Of a stretch of DNA of 64,000 nt, positions 37,386 through 47,674 are shown piece after piece (position 1 is the stretch's first letter; every line of letters begins with the position of its first letter). This DNA is from Agrobacterium tumefaciens. Its GTDB lineage: Bacteria > Pseudomonadota > Alphaproteobacteria > Rhizobiales > Rhizobiaceae. The stretch lies in assembly GCF_005221325.1 (NCBI RefSeq), contig NZ_CP039888.1:2307501-2371500 (forward strand), in the 5' to 3' direction. A program made the translations under genes and the position numbers. The notes beneath the pieces are model-generated. The model had not been told where the DNA came from and ran no database searches. It saw nothing but the letters and a program-made list of their open reading frames with translations.

Positions 37386-38483
37386 ATGAAGATCGCCTTT
37401 TATTCGCCGCTCAAATCGCCCAACCATCCCGTTCCCTCCGGCGACCGGCTGATGGCCCGACTGTTGATGAAAGCGATGACGATGGGCGGCCACGACGTTT
37501 TCGTCGCCTCCGAACTACGCAGCTTCCTGAAACAGCCGGACGATCCGGCGCGGCCATCGCTCGCCGATGAGGCCGGGCGCGAAATCGAAACGATCGCGGA
37601 GCGCTGGCGGCGGGAGGGCGCGCCGGACCTCTGGTTTTGTTATCACCCCTATTACAAGGCCCCTGACCTGCTCGGCCCGGAACTGGTGCAGCGTTTTGGC
37701 CTTTCCTATGTCACCGCCGAGGCATCCTATTCACCGAAACGCAACGGCATGGGCTGGCAGGCGGTTCAGGACGGGTTGCTCGCCGCATTGAACGGGGCCG
37801 CGGTCAATATCTGCTTCACCGCGCGGGATCGTGAAGGGCTTGTGCGCGCTTCCTCCACCCTGCAATGGGCGATGTTGCCGCCCTTCATCGATGCCGGGGC
37901 ATTTCTCAGCAACACACCCCGGCCGGAGCCAGCAAGGCTCATCACCGTCGCCATGATGCGGGCGGGCGACAAGCTCTCGAGCTATCGTACCCTATCCGAA
38001 GCGCTGGCCTTGTTGCCTGGGAATCTCGACTGGACGCTGGACATCGTCGGCGACGGCCCGGAACGCGCGGCCGTAGAGGCGATGTTCAGCGCTTTTCCCG
38101 ATCACCGCCTCGTCTGGCACGGGGAAAAAAGCCCAACGGAGATCGCGGCACTTCTTTCAAAAGCTGCCTTCTATGTCTGGCCGGGCCATGGCGAGGCCTA
38201 TGGTCTCGCCTATCTTGAAGCACAGGCCGCCGGCCTGCCCGTCGTGGCCGAAAAAGTCGCCGGCGTTCCCGAAGTGGTAAAATCCGGCACGACAGGATTA
38301 CTGACACCGGAAAATGATACAGCCGCTTATGCCGAGACGATCAAGACCCTGCTCGGTGATGACAGGCAGCGTGAGGAACTGGCAAAAGCGGCCCGCCAGT
38401 TCGTCATCAATGAACGATCTCTGGAAAACGCCGCAGCAAAGCTGAACCAAATTCTTTTGCAGGCAAAGGCACAAAGATCATGA
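37386..38483 (+). CDS. Glycosyltransferase family 4 protein
   Basis: 365-aa GT-B retaining transferase. The C-terminal donor site contains WPGHGEAYGLAYLEAQAAG, matching the family ExxxxxxxE motif, followed by PVVAEKVAGVPEVV. The N-terminal half starts MKIAFYSPLKSPNHPVPSGDRL. It overlaps the deacetylase gene by four bases, so the two act together in glycan assembly. Donor and acceptor cannot be read from the sequence. Confidence 0.9.
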   Translation: MKIAFYSPLKSPNHPVPSGDRLMARLLMKAMTMGGHDVFVASELRSFLKQPDDPARPSLADEAGREIETIAERWRREGAPDLWFCYHPYYKAPDLLGPELVQRFGLSYVTAEASYSPKRNGMGWQAVQDGLLAALNGAAVNICFTARDREGLVRASSTLQWAMLPPFIDAGAFLSNTPRPEPARLITVAMMRAGDKLSSYRTLSEALALLPGNLDWTLDIVGDGPERAAVEAMFSAFPDHRLVWHGEKSPTEIAALLSKAAFYVWPGHGEAYGLAYLEAQAAGLPVVAEKVAGVPEVVKSGTTGLLTPENDTAAYAETIKTLLGDDRQREELAKAARQFVINERSLENAAAKLNQILLQAKAQRS

Positions 38484-39223
38484 GTCTGGAAAAACTCAAA
38501 GCGGCACTGGATGAATGCAGCCGACGCGGCATAAAGGCCGATCTCTGGCTGCGGGACGACGATGCCGTGGAACCGACACCGGCTCTCGACCTATTGCTTG
38601 ATCTTTGCGGCAGCTTTTCCGTTCCGGTCACTCTCGCGGTCATTCCCGAGATGACGACGGATAAGCTCGCAACACATCTGGATGCCTCAGATATCGCTGA
38701 GGTCGCCGTCCATGGCTGGTCCCATGTGAATTACGCCGGGGCCGAAGAAAAGAAACAGGAACTCGGGTCGCATCGCGACCCGGCCATCGTGCTTGATGAA
38801 TTGCAATCGGGACTGGATAAGCTCCACGACCTGCATGGCGGTCGTCTGGTGCCAATGCTGGTGCCGCCGTGGAACCGAATCGACGCCGGTATCGTGAAGA
38901 GTTTGGCGGATATCGGATATCGCGCCTTATCCGTTTTCGGCCCTGAGAAAAACACCGTGCCGCCTTGTCTGAACACCCATGTCGATGTCATCGACTGGCA
39001 TGGCAGCCGCGGCGGCCGTGACGACGATATCCTGTTTTCCGAGACCGCCGCCCGCATTCTGCGCACCGCCGAAGAGGGCGGCACGACCGGCATCCTCACC
39101 CATCATCTCGTGCATGACGACACTGTGTGGCGCTTCCTGCGGCGGCTTTTCGAAGTGACCACCGGGCATCCTGCCGCCCGCTGGCGTTCCTCGAAGGACC
39201 TCGTCAACGGGATATCACCATGA
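38480..39223 (+). CDS. Polysaccharide deacetylase family protein
   Basis: 247-aa NodB-like fold. The first metal and catalytic Asp are in DLWLRDDDAV, and the HxxxH pair is HGWSH. Typical later segments are LVPPWNRIDAGI and TGILTHHLVHDD. No signal peptide is seen, so it may deacetylate a cytoplasmic glycolipid precursor. It is coupled to the upstream glycosyltransferase (ATGA). Its 3' end overlaps the convergent glycosyltransferase gene by 9 bp. Confidence 0.85.
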   Translation: MSLEKLKAALDECSRRGIKADLWLRDDDAVEPTPALDLLLDLCGSFSVPVTLAVIPEMTTDKLATHLDASDIAEVAVHGWSHVNYAGAEEKKQELGSHRDPAIVLDELQSGLDKLHDLHGGRLVPMLVPPWNRIDAGIVKSLADIGYRALSVFGPEKNTVPPCLNTHVDVIDWHGSRGGRDDDILFSETAARILRTAEEGGTTGILTHHLVHDDTVWRFLRRLFEVTTGHPAARWRSSKDLVNGISP

Positions 39224-40177
39224 CTTCCAGGCGATCAGCATCCCGCTTTCCTGCGCGGCGAGTTCCCGCCTGATCGCTTCCACCGCCTCAAGCGGCGCAC
39301 GGTCGGCAAGGGACGCGGCGACAAACGACGCCGGCGCAAGGCTGATGCTTCCCGCCCGGGCGATGACAGTGAAGATCAAAGGACCGGTCGACCACCAGGC
39401 CGGCGCACGCGGCATTTCCTCGATGATCCCGGGAAAGGCCTCAAGCATCTTGCGGAAGACCGGATGTCCGGCGGGGGCAGCGATGAAGGAATTGGCAAGC
39501 AGCATGCTGCCCTGCCCCGTATCGCGCGGCGTTTTTTCGTCAAACGCCGTCAGCCCCATCAAAGGCAGGGAAGCATCGAAACTCCTGTCATCGCGCGCCG
39601 GATACCAGTCGCAGTCGAGATAGATGCCGCCAAAACGCTCCAGCAGGATGTAACGGGCCACATCCACCGCGCCGGGATAATCGCCCTCGGCGAGCATCCT
39701 GTTAAAGATACTATTCGAAAACACGCCCTCCCGCTCAAGATCGGCCTCCCGCCAGAGGCGATAGTCATAACCATGCCGTGCGGCATGGGCGGCCCAGGCC
39801 TTGACCGATACCGGCGGAGCTTTTTCCCCGATCCATATCTGGTGAATGAGCCGCGGCACATCCTCCCGGCTTTTGAGATTGATCATGCGCCGTTCTTCCG
39901 TGGAAAACCGGGCATATTTTGCCAGCGTCTGCGGCGGCGGAACCAGCGTGTATTGATAACCGATCCGGGCGACGAGATCGCCTTCGGCCTTGGCGAGACG
40001 CAGCCGCGCGGCATGCAGCCGGCGTGGCAGGCCGAGCACGGTTCGCTCGCCCATCACATGCGCGTCTTTTGCTGCAACCAGCGATAAGAGAAGCGCATTG
40101 GCTTCGGCATATCGGCCGTCATTTTGCAACTGCCGGGCTTTATCGAGCTCAGCGTCATAATATTTCTTGTCGGACAT
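39215..40177 (-). CDS. GT32-type glycosyltransferase (DXD sugar-binding)
   Basis: 320-aa protein with a tetratricopeptide-like N-terminal segment (LDKARQLQNDGRYAEANALLLSL) and a Gly_transf_sug domain. The acceptor-entry motif is PRLIHQIWIGEKAPP, and the metal-binding DXD is in GGIYLDCDWYPARDD. Capsule and mannosyl transferases share these features. It stands alone on the minus strand between two plus-strand units and likely contributes to the same glycan as its neighbours. Confidence 0.87.
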   Translation of the reverse strand: MSDKKYYDAELDKARQLQNDGRYAEANALLLSLVAAKDAHVMGERTVLGLPRRLHAARLRLAKAEGDLVARIGYQYTLVPPPQTLAKYARFSTEERRMINLKSREDVPRLIHQIWIGEKAPPVSVKAWAAHAARHGYDYRLWREADLEREGVFSNSIFNRMLAEGDYPGAVDVARYILLERFGGIYLDCDWYPARDDRSFDASLPLMGLTAFDEKTPRDTGQGSMLLANSFIAAPAGHPVFRKMLEAFPGIIEEMPRAPAWWSTGPLIFTVIARAGSISLAPASFVAASLADRAPLEAVEAIRRELAAQESGMLIAWKSW

Positions 40178-40387
40178 GGATCCTCATTCAAAAGCGCCCG
40201 TTAACATATCACGAAACACGCGCGGTCAGGCAAGCCGCCACATTTCCGAAGCCGGCTTTGAATTTGCTAAACAATTCGATGTTTCAGAGGCATAGACAGA
40301 CAACAAACCCTGCGATAACGTGAATTTAAGCCCTCCTGAACAATTGTCACAAGGCAACGATAAAGAGACGGCAAGGAACCTTTTGGC
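40178..40387. other. Divergent promoter region (GT32 gene / peptide transporter)
   Basis: 210 bp with no gene. AT-rich segments around 40260-40340 include AAACAATTCGATGTTT and GAACAATTGTC. A ribosome-binding site AAGGAACC precedes the ATG at 40388. No known operator is recognised. Confidence 0.4.
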
Positions 40388-42280
40388 ATGAGCGCAGGCG
40401 CAGATTTGCTCCGTATTGAAAATCTGCGGGTCTCTTTTTCTCTCATGGGCGGCACCATCGATGCCGTCAGGGGCGCGAGCCTTCGTATTCTTCCGGGAAA
40501 AGTCACTGCCCTCGTCGGCGAGTCCGGCTCCGGAAAATCCGTCATCGGCCAGACCATCATGGGCATCCATCCCAAAACGGCGCGCGTGAACGGCCGCGTG
40601 CTGTTCACCGATCCGGAAAATGCCGCAGCCGGCCCCATCGATCTGCTGCAATTGCCGAAGGACGGCCGGGAAATCCGTTCGATACGCGGCAATCGCATCG
40701 GTCTGATTTTTCAGGAGCCCATGACCTCCTTTTCGCCGCTGCACACCATCGGCAACCAGATCGATGAAGCGCTCAGGATCCACAGCATCCTGTCGCCGGC
40801 CGAGCGCGCGGAAAAAATGTATGAAACGCTCGATCTCGTGGGGTTTTCCAAACCCAAGAAGGTCGTGAACATGTATCCCTTCGAACTGTCGGGCGGCATG
40901 CGTCAGCGCGCCATGATCGCCATGGCGCTCATCTGTCGGCCTGCACTTTTGATTGCGGATGAGCCGACGACGGCGCTGGATGTGACGATACAGGCGCAAA
41001 TCCTCAAGCTGCTGCGCGATCTTCAGAGCCGGTTGAATATGAGCATGCTGCTCATCACCCACGATCTTGGTGTGGTCGCCAATATCGCCGACGAAGTGGC
41101 CGTGATCTATCAGGGAGAGATCATGGAAGCCGGTACGGTCGATGACATTTTCAAGGCGCCGGGCCACCCCTATCTCAAGGGCCTGATGGCCGCCGTACCG
41201 CATTTCGACATGAAGCCCGGCGAAAGGCTGAAGGCGCTGCGCGAAATCAAGGTGGACCACGAAAGCCTTGTCGGAAAAAAGACCGCCGCGGTCAACAAAA
41301 CCCCCGGCCCGCTTCTGACCGTCGATAACATCAGCAAGACCTTCACGAGCCGCAAATCCAGCTGGTTCCGCAAAAGCGACGCCAATGCCACGAAGGCGGT
41401 CAACAGCGTCAGTTTTGAAATCCGTCGCGGCGAGTGCCTCGGGCTGGTCGGCGAAAGTGGCAGCGGCAAGACCACCGTCAGTAAAATCCTCATGCGCGCC
41501 GTCCGCCCGGATGAGGGTTCGATAACCTTTCACCGGCCGGAAGGTGATATCGATGTCCTCAATGCGAAGGACGGTGATCTCAAGGAGCTGCGCTCGAAGA
41601 TACAAATGGTCTTTCAGGACCCGATTTCATCGCTGTCCCCCCGCATGACGGTGGGCAATATCCTGAGCGAGCCGCTCGAAATCCACGGACGGGGAGATGC
41701 GAAATACCGCGCGGAAAAAGTCCGGGGTCTCGTCAGGGCCATCGGCCTTGGAGAAAGCGCGCTGAACCGCTATCCCCATAGCTTCTCCGGCGGCCAGAGG
41801 CAGCGTATCGGCATTGCCCGCGCCTTGGCACTCGGCCCCGAACTGCTGATCTGCGATGAGCCCGTCTCCGCTCTCGATGTCTCGGTGCAGGCGCAAATCC
41901 TCAATCTGCTGAAGGATTTGCAGCAGGACCTCGGGCTCACCTATCTCTTCATCTCGCATAATCTCGCGGTGGTGGATTATATGGCCGACCGCGTGGCCGT
42001 GATGTGCGAGGGCCGTATCGTGGAACTGGCGCCGCGGGAAATCCTGATGCGCTCTCCGGTTCACCCCTATACGAAATCCCTGCTGGCCGCCGTGCCTTTT
42101 CCCGATCTCGATCGTCCGCTCGATTTCCGCACCATCGGCAAGATCAGCGCGACGGGCAAATTCGACTGGGGCAGGCAGTTCCGGGACGAGGGTGATGGCG
42201 AGATGATATCAGCCGATCTCGGCGAAGGCCATTTCGTCCTTGCCAACGGCAATGTCGATATCCGGGAGCTTCGCCCTTGA
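40388..42280 (+). CDS. Peptide ABC transporter, fused dual ATPase (YejF/Opp type)
   Basis: 630 aa with two complete ATPase domains in one chain. Each has Walker A (GESGSGKSV and GESGSGKTT), the signature ([12 protein letters not shown] and [12 protein letters not shown]), Walker B ([12 protein letters not shown] and [12 protein letters not shown]) and an H-loop. Fused dual ATPases serve dipeptide/oligopeptide and microcin C importers such as YejF. First gene of a four-gene operon; the next gene begins at its stop codon. Confidence 0.93.
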   Translation: MSAGADLLRIENLRVSFSLMGGTIDAVRGASLRILPGKVTALVGESGSGKSVIGQTIMGIHPKTARVNGRVLFTDPENAAAGPIDLLQLPKDGREIRSIRGNRIGLIFQEPMTSFSPLHTIGNQIDEALRIHSILSPAERAEKMYETLDLVGFSKPKKVVNMYPFELSGGMRQRAMIAMALICRPALLIADEPTTALDVTIQAQILKLLRDLQSRLNMSMLLITHDLGVVANIADEVAVIYQGEIMEAGTVDDIFKAPGHPYLKGLMAAVPHFDMKPGERLKALREIKVDHESLVGKKTAAVNKTPGPLLTVDNISKTFTSRKSSWFRKSDANATKAVNSVSFEIRRGECLGLVGESGSGKTTVSKILMRAVRPDEGSITFHRPEGDIDVLNAKDGDLKELRSKIQMVFQDPISSLSPRMTVGNILSEPLEIHGRGDAKYRAEKVRGLVRAIGLGESALNRYPHSFSGGQRQRIGIARALALGPELLICDEPVSALDVSVQAQILNLLKDLQQDLGLTYLFISHNLAVVDYMADRVAVMCEGRIVELAPREILMRSPVHPYTKSLLAAVPFPDLDRPLDFRTIGKISATGKFDWGRQFRDEGDGEMISADLGEGHFVLANGNVDIRELRP

Positions 42281-44178
42281 TCACGCGCCGCACCACGCTC
42301 GCCTTGCTGGCCTCCGTCTTCCTGCCGGCCTATGCGCGCGCCGCCTATATCGACCCAGCCTATTTCAAGGAAAAACGCGAAAAGGGCGAATTGCCCGGCG
42401 TGGCCGAACGCCTGCCGAAAAACCCGCGCGTCATCGACATGAAAGCGCTTGGCCGCGAGCCGGGAAAACACGGCGGCTCGGTGCGTATGCTGATTGGCGG
42501 CCAGCGCGATATCAGGTTGATGCCGATCAGCAGCTATGCCCGCCTTGTCGGTTATGACGAAAAATTTGAGCTTCATCCGGACATTCTGGAAAGCTATGAC
42601 GTTCAGGAAGAACGCATCTTCACCTTCAAGCTGCGCGAGGGCCACAAATGGTCCGATGGCAGCGACTTTACTTCAGAGGATTTCCGCTATTTCTGGGAGG
42701 ATGTCGCTCTCAATAAGGAAATTCACAAGGGCGGTCCGCCGATCGAACTTCTGGTCAACAATAATCCGCCGCTGATCGAAGTCGTCGACCGGCTGACGGT
42801 GCGTTACACCTGGGAAGGCCCGAACCCGGATTTCCTGGCGAAGCTCGCGGCGGCCTCGCCTGCGCGACTGTTCCTTCCCGCCGCTTACATGAAACAGTTC
42901 CACGTCAAATATCAGACAGCGGAAAATCTCGCCAAGCTCATCAAGAAGAACAAGGCGGACGACTGGAGCGGGCTGCATATCAAGATGTCACGGCAGGTCC
43001 GGCCGGAGAACCCCGCTTTGCCGACGCTCGACGCATGGCGAAACACGACCTCGCCGCCGGCGGAGCAGTTCGTGTTCGAGCGCAATCCCTATTATCACCG
43101 CGTCGACGAAAATGGCCTGCAGCTGCCCTATCTCGACCGTTTCCTGCTCAACGTCACCTCCTCCGATATCATCTCCGCCAAGACGGCATCGGGTGACAGC
43201 GATCTGCAATATTTCGGCCTCGACTTTGCCGATTACACCTTCCTGAAGGATGCCGAAAAGCGTTTCCCCCTGAAGGTCAATCTCTACAAGCGCTCCCAGG
43301 GCTCACGCATCGCGCTGCTGCCCAATCTCAATTGCGCCGACCCGGTCTGGCGCAGCGCGTTCCAGGACGTGCGCGTGCGCCGTGCCCTGTCGCTCGCGAT
43401 CAACCGGCATGAAATCAACATGGTCTGCTTCTACGGGCTGGCAAAAGAAAGCGCCGACACCGTCCTGCCGGAAAGCCCGCTTTACCGGCAGGAATTTGCC
43501 GACGCCTGGAGCGCCTTTGACCGGGCAGCGGCCAACAGGCTGCTCGATGAAGCGGGTTTCGACAAACGCGACAATGCCGGCCTTCGGCTCCTGCCGGATG
43601 GTCGACCCGCCTATATCATCGTCGAGACGACAGGCGAAAGCACGCTCGAAACCGATGTCATGGAACTGGTAACGGATCACTGGCGGCATATCGGCATTGC
43701 GGTTTCGGTGCGCCCCACCCAGCGCGACGTCTTCCGCAAGCGCGCCATGGGCGGCGAGGTGCTGATGTCGGTGTGGATGGGCATGGACAATGGCGTGCCC
43801 ACACCTGACATGCTGCCTTCCGGCCTCGCCCCCACCGGCGACGATCAGCTGCAATGGCCGGTCTGGGGCGTGCACTATCTTTCTGGCGGCCGCGAGGGCA
43901 AGGAGCCCGACCTGCCGGAGGCGGCGCATCTTCTCGATCTCCTCAAAAAATGGCGCAGAAGCGTTACCGAGGAAGAACGCGAGGCGATCTGGCTGGAAAT
44001 GCTCGGGATTTATACGCAGCAGGTATTTTCGATCGGCATCGTCAACGGCGCGCTGCAACCCGTCGTCCATGTCAAACGCATGCGAAACGTGCCGGACAAG
44101 GCGCTTTTCGGTTACGAACCCACATCCTATCTCGGCGTCTATATGCCGGATGCCTTCTGGTATGACGGAGACGCCTGA
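42277..44178 (+). CDS. Peptide ABC transporter substrate-binding protein (SBP family 5)
   Basis: 633-aa periplasmic receptor starting with a twin-arginine-like signal ([22 protein letters not shown]). The family body follows (FTFKLREGHKWSDGSDFTSEDF, DVRVRRALSLAINRHEI). It appears to use a TTG start at 42277 that overlaps the preceding TGA; a GGGAG ribosome-binding site is eight nt upstream. The long form fits YejA-like receptors, which bind longer peptides. Ligand unknown. Confidence 0.92.
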   Translation: MITRRTTLALLASVFLPAYARAAYIDPAYFKEKREKGELPGVAERLPKNPRVIDMKALGREPGKHGGSVRMLIGGQRDIRLMPISSYARLVGYDEKFELHPDILESYDVQEERIFTFKLREGHKWSDGSDFTSEDFRYFWEDVALNKEIHKGGPPIELLVNNNPPLIEVVDRLTVRYTWEGPNPDFLAKLAAASPARLFLPAAYMKQFHVKYQTAENLAKLIKKNKADDWSGLHIKMSRQVRPENPALPTLDAWRNTTSPPAEQFVFERNPYYHRVDENGLQLPYLDRFLLNVTSSDIISAKTASGDSDLQYFGLDFADYTFLKDAEKRFPLKVNLYKRSQGSRIALLPNLNCADPVWRSAFQDVRVRRALSLAINRHEINMVCFYGLAKESADTVLPESPLYRQEFADAWSAFDRAAANRLLDEAGFDKRDNAGLRLLPDGRPAYIIVETTGESTLETDVMELVTDHWRHIGIAVSVRPTQRDVFRKRAMGGEVLMSVWMGMDNGVPTPDMLPSGLAPTGDDQLQWPVWGVHYLSGGREGKEPDLPEAAHLLDLLKKWRRSVTEEEREAIWLEMLGIYTQQVFSIGIVNGALQPVVHVKRMRNVPDKALFGYEPTSYLGVYMPDAFWYDGDA

Positions 44179-44179
44179 T

Positions 44180-45178
44180 ATGCTGCGGTATATAATCAAG
44201 CGCATCCTCGTCATGATCCCCACACTGATCCTGATCTCGATGCTGGTCTTCACCATCATCGAACTGCCGCCGGGCGATTATTTCGAAAGCTACGTCGCCG
44301 AGCTGCGCGCCATGGGTGAGACGGCAAACCTTGCCGAAATCGAGGAATTGCGCACCCGCTACGGTTTCGATCAGCCGGCCCCGATCCGCTATTTCCGCTG
44401 GGCGACCGGCATGCTGGTCGGCGATTTCGGTTATTCCTTTGAATATCAGCTGCCGGTCAGCGATGTGGTGGGAGACCGCCTCTGGCTGACGGTTCTGGTC
44501 TCCTTCGTCACCATCATCGTCACCTGGATCCTTGCCTTTCCGATCGGCATCTACTCTGCCACGCATAAATACAGCTGGGGCGATTATGGGCTCACCTTCC
44601 TCGGCCTGCTCGGCATCGCCATCCCCAACTTCATGCTGGCGCTGATCCTGATGTATTTTGCCAATATCTGGTTCGGTATTTCGATCGGTCATCTGATGGA
44701 CCGGGAATATCTGAATCAGGCGATGAGCTGGGCAAAGTTCAAATCGATCCTCGAACATATCTGGATCCCCGTCCTCATCATCGGAACGGCAGGCACAGCC
44801 GGCATGATCCGCCGCCTGCGGGCCAATCTGCTGGACGAGTTGCAGAAACAATATGTGGTGACAGCCCGCGCCAAGGGGCTGCATCCCTTCAAGGTGCTGA
44901 TCAAGTATCCGCTGCGCATGGCGCTGAATTTCTTCATCTCGGATATCGGCTCGATCCTGCCCGCCATCATATCAGGCGCGGAAATCACCGCCGTCGTCCT
45001 GTCGCTCGAAACCACAGGCCCCATGCTCATCCGGGCTTTGCAAAGCCAGGATATGTATCTGGCCGGCTCGTTCCTGATGTTCCTGGCTTTCCTGACTGTC
45101 ATCGGCGTTCTTGTGTCGGATATCGCCCTTGCCATACTCGACCCGCGAATCCGCTTCGGAGGTGGTAACGTCAAATGA
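44180..45178 (+). CDS. Peptide ABC transporter permease 1 (YejB/OppB type)
   Basis: 332-aa inner-membrane permease with the N-terminal helix MLRYIIKRILVMIPTLILIS and the EAA-type loop AKGLHPFKVLIKYPLRMALN. I start it at the ATG at 44180, one nt after the receptor stop; the frame is open upstream inside the receptor gene but that part is not real. It overlaps the second permease by four bases. Confidence 0.93.
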   Translation: MLRYIIKRILVMIPTLILISMLVFTIIELPPGDYFESYVAELRAMGETANLAEIEELRTRYGFDQPAPIRYFRWATGMLVGDFGYSFEYQLPVSDVVGDRLWLTVLVSFVTIIVTWILAFPIGIYSATHKYSWGDYGLTFLGLLGIAIPNFMLALILMYFANIWFGISIGHLMDREYLNQAMSWAKFKSILEHIWIPVLIIGTAGTAGMIRRLRANLLDELQKQYVVTARAKGLHPFKVLIKYPLRMALNFFISDIGSILPAIISGAEITAVVLSLETTGPMLIRALQSQDMYLAGSFLMFLAFLTVIGVLVSDIALAILDPRIRFGGGNVK

Positions 45179-46350
45179 CTTCATCCATTCCGAAATCAGG
45201 CGAAGCGCTCCCCCATTACGTCTCGACGGCACCCTTCGACCCGTCGCTCATCGAACCCAACACTTCTGGAATGGCGGCCTTCAGCAAGGCATCACAACTG
45301 AAGCTGATGTGGTGGCAATTCCGCCAGCACAAGATCGCTGTGTGGTCCGGCGCGTTTCTGGCGGTGATCTATCTTTCGATCCTGATCAGCGAGTTCCTCG
45401 CCCCTTACAATCTCCATACCCGCAATATCGAGCATATCTACGCACCGCCGCAGTCCATTCATCTTTTCAACGACGGAAAATTTGTCGGCCCCTTCGTTTA
45501 TGGCCGGGAAATGACACTCGATATGGACAATCTGCGGCGCGTCTACCGAGATGTGCCGACGGATATCCAGCCGCTGCGTTTCTTCTGCAAGGGCGATACC
45601 TATCGCTTCTGGGGCATGTTCGAGGGCAGAACCCACTTCGTATGCCCGGCCGAAGGCGGCGAAATGTTCCTGCTCGGCACCGACAGGCTGGGGCGCGATG
45701 TGCTGTCGAGGATCATCTATGGTGCGCGCATTTCGCTGACCATCGGCCTTCTCGGCGTCGCCATGAGCTTCGTTCTCGGCATTGTGATCGGTGGTCTGGC
45801 GGGTTATCGCGGTGGCACCTTCGACCTGATTGTCCAACGCATCATCGAGGTGCTGCAATCCATCCCCAGCATTCCGCTATGGCTGGCGCTCGCGGCAATC
45901 ATGCCGGTGACCTGGAGCCCGATCCTCGTCTATCTCGGCATCACCATCATTCTCGGCATGCTGGACTGGACCGGCCTTGCGCGCGCCGTGCGCTCGAAGC
46001 TTCTGGCGCTTCGCGAGGAAGACTATGTTTTGTCTGCACAATTAATGGGTGCCGGCACGCCGCGCATCATCGGCAGACACCTTATTCCCGGCTTCATGTC
46101 GCACTTGATCGCATCGGCCACCCTTACGATACCGGGCATGATTCTCGGCGAAACCGCACTGAGCTTCCTCGGCCTCGGTCTCAGGCCACCGATCACAAGT
46201 TGGGGAATTCTGCTCACGGAGGCGCGCAGCGTCAGCGTCATTGCGCTATATCCGTGGCTTCTCATCCCGACGATCCCGGTCGTTCTCGTCATTCTGGCCT
46301 TTAATTTCTTCGGCGACGGACTACGTGATGCTGCGGACCCCTTCAGATAA
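45175..46350 (+). CDS. Peptide ABC transporter permease 2 (YejE/OppC type)
   Basis: 391-aa permease. A cytoplasmic N-terminus leads to TM1 and then an unusually long periplasmic segment (about residues 75-165) that contains RFWGMFEGRTHFVCPAEGG, as in YejE-type subunits. It continues with LGTDRLGRDVLSRIIYGAR and the EAA loop QLMGAGTPRIIGRHLIP. Last gene of the transporter operon; glycosyltransferase genes follow 72 nt later. Confidence 0.93.
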   Translation: MTSSIPKSGEALPHYVSTAPFDPSLIEPNTSGMAAFSKASQLKLMWWQFRQHKIAVWSGAFLAVIYLSILISEFLAPYNLHTRNIEHIYAPPQSIHLFNDGKFVGPFVYGREMTLDMDNLRRVYRDVPTDIQPLRFFCKGDTYRFWGMFEGRTHFVCPAEGGEMFLLGTDRLGRDVLSRIIYGARISLTIGLLGVAMSFVLGIVIGGLAGYRGGTFDLIVQRIIEVLQSIPSIPLWLALAAIMPVTWSPILVYLGITIILGMLDWTGLARAVRSKLLALREEDYVLSAQLMGAGTPRIIGRHLIPGFMSHLIASATLTIPGMILGETALSFLGLGLRPPITSWGILLTEARSVSVIALYPWLLIPTIPVVLVILAFNFFGDGLRDAADPFR

Positions 46351-46422
46351 AATGGAATACGCCTTGATTAACTGCCCTTCCGAAGCCGCCTTCATCGTGA
46401 AAGGCAAAAAGAGGTGTGGCCC

Positions 46423-47631
46423 ATGAGCTCCCGTTTGAACGACGCGCGTATTCTCATGTACAGCCATGATTCCTTCGGCCTCGGCCATCTGCGACGGTGT
46501 CGCACCATCGCGCATGCCCTGGTGGAGGATTATCGCGGCCTCAACGTTCTCATCATATCGGGAGCGACCATTGCCGGCGCCTTCGATTATCGCGCCCGCG
46601 TCGATTTCGTGAAAATCCCGAGCGTCATCAAGCTGCGCAATGGCGAATACACTTCGATGGACAGGCATATCGATCTTCAGGAAACGCTGAAGATGCGCCG
46701 CTCGATCATCTATCATACCGCCGAGAGCTTCCAGCCTGATATCTTCATCGTCGACAAGGAGCCGATGGGCCTGCGAGGCGAGGTAGAGGAAACGCTTGCC
46801 TATCTCAAGGGACAGGGCACCAAGCTCGTCATCGGGCTGCGTGACGTCATGGATGCGCCGCAGTTGCTCGAGGCCGAGTGGAAGCGCAACAACGTCATGA
46901 CCAAGATCGGCCAGTTCTATGACCATGTCTGGGTCTATGGCCCGCCGGATTTCCACGACCCGCTGACGGGGCTCGATGTTCCTGAGACCGTGCGCGACAA
47001 AATGGATTTCGTCGGATTCCTGCAGCGATCCAAGACGCAGGCCGAAACCGTGGCGCACCGGCCGGAAGGCGATTATCTTCTCATCACCACCGGCGGTGGC
47101 GGCGATGGCAGTGAACTGATCGATGACGTCATCAACGCCTATCGCCATGACCCGGAACTGACGCACAAGGCGCTTGTCGTGCTCGGCCCCTATATGCCGG
47201 CGGATCAGCGCCAGCGCTTCATGAGCAGCGTTGCCGATATTCCGCATATCGAGATCATCGAATTCGACAACCGCATGGAAGACCTCGTCGCCGGAGCCCA
47301 GGCCGTTGTCTCCATGGGCGGCTATAATACCGTCTGCGAAATATTGTCCTTCGATAAGCCCGCCCTCGTCGTGCCGCGCACGGTGCCACGGGAAGAGCAG
47401 CTTATCCGCGCCACCCGCGCATCTGAGCTCGGTCTGTTCGACATGCTTCTGCCGGAAGACGCAGAGAACCCCGCAAAAATGGCAGAGGCTCTCAAAGCCC
47501 TGCCAAACCGCGCACCACCTTCCGTCAACTCGCAGAATCTGAAGCTCGACGGTCTGGAAAACATCTCGCGCCGGATCGCCGAATGGCTGCCGCCCGAGAG
47601 CGAAAAGGCGCCGATTACGCTCACCGCGTGA
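46423..47631 (+). CDS. Predicted glycosyltransferase (COG4671, MurG-like GT-B), copy 1
   Basis: 402-aa GT-B protein. The N-terminus ILMYSHDSFGLGHLRRCRTIAHAL is the acceptor-domain start. The C-terminal donor site is DLVAGAQAVVSMGGYNTVCEIL, related to the UDP-sugar site of MurG and GT28 enzymes. I choose the ATG at 46423 with AGAGGTG upstream rather than the GTG at 46414. It belongs with the next two glycosyltransferase genes and is a paralog of the second one after it. Confidence 0.85.
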   Translation: MSSRLNDARILMYSHDSFGLGHLRRCRTIAHALVEDYRGLNVLIISGATIAGAFDYRARVDFVKIPSVIKLRNGEYTSMDRHIDLQETLKMRRSIIYHTAESFQPDIFIVDKEPMGLRGEVEETLAYLKGQGTKLVIGLRDVMDAPQLLEAEWKRNNVMTKIGQFYDHVWVYGPPDFHDPLTGLDVPETVRDKMDFVGFLQRSKTQAETVAHRPEGDYLLITTGGGGDGSELIDDVINAYRHDPELTHKALVVLGPYMPADQRQRFMSSVADIPHIEIIEFDNRMEDLVAGAQAVVSMGGYNTVCEILSFDKPALVVPRTVPREEQLIRATRASELGLFDMLLPEDAENPAKMAEALKALPNRAPPSVNSQNLKLDGLENISRRIAEWLPPESEKAPITLTA

Positions 47632-47674
47632 TCGGCTTCCCGACGAACACAGCTTCAAAAGAGACACGCGCAAC

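Noticed and set aside
40226..41605. 459-codon open frame on the minus strand
   Set aside because: Antisense to the dual ATPase gene; the product is His/Asp-rich without a fold signature.
43790..44179. N-terminal extension of the first peptide permease
   Set aside because: Lies inside the receptor gene in another frame; the real permease starts at 44180 with a typical first helix.
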